Positions 22,030 to 22,980 of a stretch of 22,980 nt of DNA are shown here, in pieces. Source of the stretch: a virus. Under the pieces are notes generated by a model. The model was not told the origin of the DNA. It ran no database searches and saw only the letters and a program-made list of their open reading frames with translations. Positions within the stretch are counted from its first letter, which is position 1; each line of letters begins with the position of its first letter. The stretch covers positions 1 through 22,980 of the IMG/VR virus record IMGVR_UViG_3300029286_003663. One strand, given 5' to 3'. Both the position numbers and the translations under genes were made by a program.

Positions 22030-22980
22030 ATGGGACTAACAATATTTACAGCTGGAACTAAAGCAAAAGCAAGTGAGGTTAATAATAATTATAGTGATGT
22101 TTTTAAACTAATTAATGAGAAAGCCATCAATGATGTTACCGCAACGGCATCAGGAGTTCTTGCAGTAAGCTCACAGAAGATGATTGATAAGTTCTTGGAT
22201 TCAACAGGACAAAATAATACAGTGGATACTGGGACAACTACAGGAACATATGATCCCACTAATAAATATTATTTCTGTGGTTACTGGACAGCATTAGCTC
22301 AACCACAAACTAATGCACTAGATTCTACCAATTCCGGTTCTGCTCCAAGAGGAATTAGAATATCGGTAGACCAAAATTGTTCATTGTATTCTGTGACCAA
22401 ATCAAGGACTACGGGGGATAGACTTTTAATTAAAAATGATGCAGGAACTACTTTATACAGCGAAGATTATAGTTCTGGTGCGGTTAATCCTCTGATACTA
22501 ACAGCTCCATATCCATTAGTTGCAAGTTCTGGCTACAGAATAGAAATTGCAGAAAAAGGAGGTGGGCCTATGACTATGGATATTGATACAAGTCCATCAG
22601 TAGTAGATAACGCATATATAAATTATGTAAGCGGTTCTGCATCAGGGTCTGATACAGGGTCCTTTTATGGTATTACTTCTATGACTATAAAGCACACATT
22701 AGCAGATTCAATAGTCCAATCAGCAGTAACAACAGTTCCAACAGGAATGACTAAATGTTATGTAACACCATTAATGTATGAAGCATTAAGTGGTTCAGAC
22801 AATATCACAGCAGATGTTAGTATTGATAATGGTTCACATTATACAACGGCAGTTCCAATTAATACTTGGACAGCAATAACTTCAGCAAATGGAACACAAT
22901 TAATAGTGAAAATGAATTTAGATACTTCGACGGGAGCGTCTTCTCCGAAGGTACTTGGATGGTGCGTTCTTTTAGAATAA
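22030..22980 (+). CDS. Tail fibre-like protein
   Basis: 316 residues, complete, with its stop at the last bases of the window. The N-terminus (GLTIFTAGTKAKASEVNNNY) is the short motif often found at the start of phage tail-fibre and minor tail proteins. The rest is beta-rich with many Thr/Ser/Gly (SGYRIEIAEKGGG, then ITADVSIDNGSHYTTAV) and ends SPKVLGWCVLLE. A good GGAGATAATT precedes the ATG, 3 nt after the upstream stop. Likely a host-contact protein at the tail tip. The binding target is unknown. Confidence 0.68.
   Translation: MGLTIFTAGTKAKASEVNNNYSDVFKLINEKAINDVTATASGVLAVSSQKMIDKFLDSTGQNNTVDTGTTTGTYDPTNKYYFCGYWTALAQPQTNALDSTNSGSAPRGIRISVDQNCSLYSVTKSRTTGDRLLIKNDAGTTLYSEDYSSGAVNPLILTAPYPLVASSGYRIEIAEKGGGPMTMDIDTSPSVVDNAYINYVSGSASGSDTGSFYGITSMTIKHTLADSIVQSAVTTVPTGMTKCYVTPLMYEALSGSDNITADVSIDNGSHYTTAVPINTWTAITSANGTQLIVKMNLDTSTGASSPKVLGWCVLLE

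Noticed and set aside
22200-22980. A second DGR variable region at the end of the last fibre gene
   Set aside because: GC content rises only over about 40 nt, there is no lectin-type GFRC tail and no NNC codon cluster.

Overview
The window looks like an AT-rich archaeal (probably DPANN-type) chromosome segment in which a tailed-virus (caudovirus) structural module sits beside a host housekeeping gene. The archaeal assignment rests on four things: a type IV pilin-like N-terminus on the gene at 2925, TATA-box-like promoters close to start codons, GGTGA/GAGGT/GGAGATGA ribosome binding sites, and an archaeal-looking ArgS. The host identity is an inference. TAA, TAG and TGA all end genes here, so the code appears standard.

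Left edge (1-2850): complete argS, then an IS630/Tc1-type insertion sequence on the minus strand. Its transposase is split into two frames at an A8 run. Centre-left (2925-4352): a pilin-anchored, formylglycine-generating-enzyme/C-type-lectin-fold protein. Its last 39 codons and about 40 nt beyond the stop form a sharply GC-rich island with the signature of a diversity-generating retroelement (DGR) variable region. No reverse transcriptase or template repeat lies in the window.

From 4407 to the end all genes run rightward in a tight virion-assembly operon: a LamG adhesin broken in two by an HNH endonuclease gene, a small XhlA/holin-like protein, portal, MuF-like protein, prohead protease with scaffold, HK97-fold major capsid protein, two small structural proteins, head-tail connector, head closure, gp10-like neck protein, tail terminator, an HNH gene, tail tube, tail chaperones G and G-T (by -1 frameshift), a short tape measure, distal tail protein, baseplate hub, and two beta-rich fibre or adhesin proteins. 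Terminase, integrase and replication genes are absent from the window.

The most striking system is in the gp10-like gene. An intein at the conserved YVEEG|T site is cut by a stop codon directly abutting a new ATG (TAA-ATG, same frame, with its own GAGGT ribosome binding site). The second polypeptide carries a zinc-ribbon PD-(D/E)XK homing endonuclease fused to the C-intein and C-extein. This looks like a natural split intein that must trans-splice to give a 140-residue neck protein. Together with the HNH gene that splits the LamG gene in frame, and a third homing-type endonuclease placed between tail terminator and tail tube, the module carries three endonuclease insertions. Each ends so that a ribosome binding site or splicing element keeps the downstream gene expressed. 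The conceptual repairs (140 aa for gp10, 486 aa for the LamG protein) are exact and in frame.
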